This document shows positions 5,942 through 7,652 of a stretch of DNA of 7,652 nucleotides, one piece after another. The stretch comes from Actinobacteria bacterium UBA4719 (GTDB lineage Bacteria > Actinomycetota > Actinomycetes > Actinomycetales > Dermatophilaceae), in NCBI GenBank assembly GCA_002404345.1, contig DHJN01000049.1:1-7652 (forward strand). The letters are read 5' to 3'. Positions within the stretch are counted from its first letter, which is position 1. Every line of letters starts with the position of its first letter. Position numbers and translations under genes: made by a program. The notes under the pieces were generated by a model that saw only the letters and a list, made by a program, of their open reading frames with translations, searched no databases and was not told the DNA's origin.

Positions 5942-6847
5942 CTAGGTGGGGTCGGCGCCGTCCTCGAGGTATGCCGTCCCTTCCGTCTGCTGCGCGAGTC
6001 GCCTCAGCATCCGGGTAACGTAGGGCGCGGCCCGGCCCTCGACCTGGTCGAGGGTGCACCAGTGCAGGGACCGGACCTCCCGCGGCTCGAGGCGGGCTCG
6101 GGCGATCATTTCGTCGTCGACACCGAGGTCGAAAACGAACAGGATCGCGTCGTCCCAGGCTCGCCATCTCGGGAGCCAGTTGACCGCCACCAGCGACCGC
6201 GGCGACGCCTCGACATCCAGCTCCTCGCGGAGCTCCCGGACAATCGCGTGGGCCGGTGACTCGTGCGGGTCCACGACCCCGCCGGGAAGGTCCCACTCCT
6301 GCTTGTAGGTCAGCTCGCACAGCAGGATCTCGTCGACGCTGTTGCGGATCAGCCCCTGGGCGATAGCGCGCTTGGTGGGCAGTCCGGCGTTCAGGACCCC
6401 GATGAAGCCTTCGCCGGACGTGGGTTCGGGGTCGGTGGCCAGACGGGCCAGCAGCACGTGGTCCCGACGTTCACCACCGTGTTCCCGGGCGACTCTGGCG
6501 GCCCGGACGATGCCCTCGCGGCGAAGCCCGGCCCGGCCGGCGATCCGCAGTGACGCCTGGTCGTCCGGCTCCGCGTAGGCCACAACCCGGTGCAGGCCAA
6601 GCTCCTCGAAGGCGTAACGGACAAACAGCCGAACCGCCCGCGTCCCCACACCCTGACCCCGGTGATCGGCTGACACCGCCCACGACAGCTCGCCGATACC
6701 CTCCCCGGTCAGCCGGACCTCGACAGTGCCGGCGACCCGAGACTTGTGCTCAATGAGGAAGCTCACGGCGCTGTCGACATCGCCCACCGTCCGCGGACGC
6801 AGGACCACCTCACCATCACAAAGGACCGGTGCAGGAGGAACGCTCAC
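5942..6847 (-). CDS. GNAT acetyltransferase - NUDIX hydrolase fusion protein
   Basis: A 301-residue two-domain protein. Residues about 12-137 are a GNAT N-acetyltransferase: LRPRT start (16-20), the acetyl-CoA loop DHRGQGVGTRAVR (61-73), and the ELGLHRVVAYAEPDDQASLRIAGRAGLRREG stretch of the RimJ/RimL-like type (82-112). Residues about 146-285 are a NUDIX domain with the box starting at G190 and E196 and ending in RELREELDV (204-212), in which the usual Gly near the end is Asp (D211). NUDIX enzymes cleave nucleoside diphosphate-X compounds using the metal-binding Glu residues, which are present. The physiological substrates are unknown. The start is GTG at 6847, with TATGGT 6 nt upstream and no Shine-Dalgarno sequence; the frame stays open far upstream but runs through other genes. 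The GNAT part looks about 40 residues short between DVDSAV and SFLIEHK. The stop codon lies in a degenerate repeat copy. Confidence 0.85.
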   Translation of the reverse strand: MSVPPAPVLCDGEVVLRPRTVGDVDSAVSFLIEHKSRVAGTVEVRLTGEGIGELSWAVSADHRGQGVGTRAVRLFVRYAFEELGLHRVVAYAEPDDQASLRIAGRAGLRREGIVRAARVAREHGGERRDHVLLARLATDPEPTSGEGFIGVLNAGLPTKRAIAQGLIRNSVDEILLCELTYKQEWDLPGGVVDPHESPAHAIVRELREELDVEASPRSLVAVNWLPRWRAWDDAILFVFDLGVDDEMIARARLEPREVRSLHWCTLDQVEGRAAPYVTRMLRRLAQQTEGTAYLEDGADPT

Positions 6848-6853
6848 GAGTGC

Positions 6854-6859
6854 ACCATA
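6854..6859 (-). promoter_or_regulatory. Putative -10 box of a leaderless promoter for the GNAT-NUDIX gene
   Basis: The minus strand reads TATGGT-GCACTC-GTG, placing the expected transcription start at the GTG codon. No Shine-Dalgarno sequence is present upstream. No good -35 is visible at 16-18 bp. The spacing is the same as at the aminotransferase start (5326) and at the ArsR position (7580). Confidence 0.45.
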
Positions 6860-6929
6860 GGTGACTACTCGCCATACCGGCTCACCGCTCCAGGCAGTGC
6901 CCGTAGGCGACTGCGCCGTGAGCCGACGG

Positions 6930-6959
6930 CCAGCGGGCCTGGTTGCCCAGGCCTGCTGG
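6930..6959 (-). terminator. Hairpin downstream of the broken YCII gene, probable terminator
   Basis: A 13-bp stem with a 4-nt loop: arms 6930-6942 and 6947-6959 around TTGC, all Watson-Crick except one position (6935/6954, G-T on the plus strand, C-A on the minus). The perfect inner part is GGCCTGG/CCAGGCC. It begins 28 nt past the YCII stop codon in the minus direction and lies before the GNAT-NUDIX promoter, a natural place to end the ArsR-YCII transcript. There is no T-run. Confidence 0.55.
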
Positions 6960-6987
6960 TGGTGGTACCTCTGCTCGGTCTGGTCGC

Positions 6988-7247
6988 TCACATCGGCGCG
7001 AGCTCGTAGATCTCGACCACGAAGCGCGCCGTACCGTCGCTGAGGAAGGGGTGGCCGTCGCACAGGGACTTGGCTGTGTCGATGTCGGCGGCCTCGACGA
7101 TGCTGTAGCCGCATCCAGGCGTTCCACGCCTGCATGAGCTGCTCGCCCACCTCGGGGGTGATGTCTTCCATCGGGGTGGCGGGACCCTTGTACAACAGGA
7201 TGAACTTTGCCATGACTTGGCAGAAGGACAGTCTTCTCAGCAAGCAT
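6988..7247 (-). pseudogene. Broken YCII/DGPF-domain gene (internal deletion with frameshift)
   Basis: Both ends of a small YCII-related (DGPF-type) protein can be read, but in different frames. The N-terminal part starts at 7213 (MAKFILLYKGPATPMED) and runs 34 residues to 7112, ending NAWM. The C-terminal part begins at 7110 (GYSIVEAADIDTAKSL) and runs 40 residues through CDGHPFLSDGTARFVVEIYE to a TGA at 6988-6990. Intact relatives of this family usually carry about 30 further residues between these parts, so about 100 bp seem lost at the 7110-7114 junction, leaving a frameshift. A strong ribosome site (AGGAGAA, 7253-7259) precedes an ATG at 7245-7247, but that ATG is out of frame with both parts, suggesting a second lesion or an altered leader. 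YCII proteins are often encoded beside ArsR regulators, as here; their biochemical role is mostly unknown. An assembly error is possible. Confidence 0.75.
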
Positions 7248-7259
7248 GGTGGTTCTCCT

Positions 7260-7580
7260 CTAGGAATCGTTAGGTCGTCGATCGGACGTGAGAGCGGCCG
7301 CATCCGCGACCAGGAGATCGAGCTCGTTTGTCCAGAACCGTTCCAGCTCCAGGCGCAGCTCAGCCATTCCGGCCGGCGCCCCGCTATAGATGCGTTGTCT
7401 GCCCGCCTTGCGGTTGACCACCAGCCCCACCTCGGCCAGCACGCCGAGATGCTGTGAGATCGCCGAACGGGACACCGTGAAATTGGCGGCCAGGTCGTTG
7501 ACGGTGCGCGACCCCGACGCCAGCAGCTGCAGGATCCGGCGCCTCGTTGGCTCGGCTGCAGCTGAAAGGATGTCAGGTAT
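7260..7580 (-). CDS. ArsR-family winged-helix transcriptional repressor with no canonical start codon
   Basis: Reading from 7580 gives 106 residues, the normal size for a minimal ArsR repressor. The N-terminal helix has AEPTRRRILQLLASG (9-23), followed by NDLAANFTVSRSAISQHLGV (28-47), the helix-turn-helix, then LVVNRKAGRQRIYS (53-66), the wing. The C-terminal RLELERFWTNELDLLV (76-91) would support dimerisation. There are no cysteines, so metal sensing of the ArsR/SmtB kind is unlikely. The frame is open back to a TAA at 7590-7592, but no ATG, GTG or TTG lies before the conserved N-terminus; the codon at the expected start is ATA (7578-7580). A GTG at 7475 would remove the first 35 residues and half the DNA-binding domain, so it is a poor start. 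It is the first gene of a cassette with the YCII remnant, whose ribosome site follows the TAG stop directly. It may be inactive or use ATA/ATT as start. Confidence 0.75.
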   Translation of the reverse strand: MPDILSAAAEPTRRRILQLLASGSRTVNDLAANFTVSRSAISQHLGVLAEVGLVVNRKAGRQRIYSGAPAGMAELRLELERFWTNELDLLVADAAALTSDRRPNDS

Positions 7581-7586
7581 GAAAAT

Positions 7587-7615
7587 AGGTTAGCCGTCAC
7601 TAACGTATAACACAA
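7587..7615 (-). promoter_or_regulatory. Promoter of the ArsR gene (-35 TTGTGT, 17 bp, -10 TAACCT)
   Basis: On the minus strand TTGTGT (7610-7615) and TAACCT (7587-7592) are separated by exactly 17 bp. The -10 is followed by ATTTTC and then the ATA codon at 7580, the same 6-nt box-to-start distance seen at 5326 and 6847. The stretch is AT-rich compared with its surroundings. Confidence 0.6.
7589..7604. promoter_or_regulatory. Inverted repeat GTTAG-N6-CTAAC overlapping the ArsR promoter, likely operator
   Basis: GTTAG (7589-7593) and CTAAC (7600-7604) are exact reverse complements separated by CCGTCA. The dyad covers the -10 box and spacer of the ArsR promoter, where binding would block transcription. 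ArsR repressors usually bind imperfect dyads at their own promoter, so autoregulation is the natural reading; it is inferred, not shown. Confidence 0.5.
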
Positions 7616-7652
7616 CCATCGGATCCTGCGTCAGCCACACGTGGTCAACCGC

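Noticed and set aside
6882..7247. 121-residue minus-strand frame starting at the strong ribosome site
   Set aside because: Its residues are the YCII sequence read in the wrong frame (SHGKVHPVVQG mirrors MAKFILLYKG), and it then overruns the terminator. It has no domain. The ribosome site itself is real and is noted in the pseudogene entry.
5942..7615. A single 557-residue fusion of ArsR region, YCII and GNAT-NUDIX
   Set aside because: The frame is open by chance. Only the YCII N-terminal part (7213-7112) and the GNAT-NUDIX part are meaningful in it, and the rest is ArsR and the YCII C-terminus in wrong frames. A terminator hairpin and a promoter separate the genes.

Overview
The window is high-GC DNA with dense GC-rich codon use, GTG starts and several apparent leaderless promoters. 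It fits an actinobacterium, probably of the Micrococcales/Propionibacteriales type, though the genus cannot be fixed from the sequence. Most genes are on the minus strand, and no stretch over 300 bases lacks a gene.

Layout: (1) 1-177 (+) is the 3' end of an MFS efflux transporter. (2) 161-276 is an intergenic array of four copies of a 32-bp-period repeat, two forward and two inverted. (3) 280-3999 (-) is a tight three-gene operon for a branched-chain-type 2-oxo acid dehydrogenase complex, in the order E1 alpha, E1 beta, lipoyl E2. No E3 gene is present. (4) 4241-5326 (-) is a PLP aminotransferase of the HisC/Pat (aromatic amino acid) type, 241 bp upstream of the operon. (5) 5397-5786 (+) is a small four-helix membrane protein of the YvlD / 'phage holin superfamily IV' type, divergent from the aminotransferase. 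(6) 5802-5928 is a second array of the same 32-bp repeat, with four direct copies and degenerate edges. (7) 5942-6847 (-) is a GNAT-NUDIX fusion. (8) 6988-7247 (-) is a broken YCII/DGPF-domain gene. (9) 7260-7580 (-) is a small ArsR-type repressor with a well-formed promoter and operator, but with ATA where a start codon should be.

How the genes relate: the E1/E2 operon carries out oxidative decarboxylation of 2-oxo acids to acyl-CoA. The adjacent aminotransferase can make or use 2-oxo acids, so the two may be metabolically linked. ArsR plus YCII forms a separate small cassette that appears to be decaying.

The most unusual signal is the repeat family. The same 32-bp unit occupies both convergent-gene junctions in the window, keeps an exact 32-bp period over four copies in array B and within each half of array A, and overlaps the stop codons of the genes that flank it. 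I do not recognise it as a named element. A second signal is three starts, at 5326, 6847 and 7580, each preceded by a TANNNT box exactly 6 nt upstream, which suggests leaderless mRNAs.
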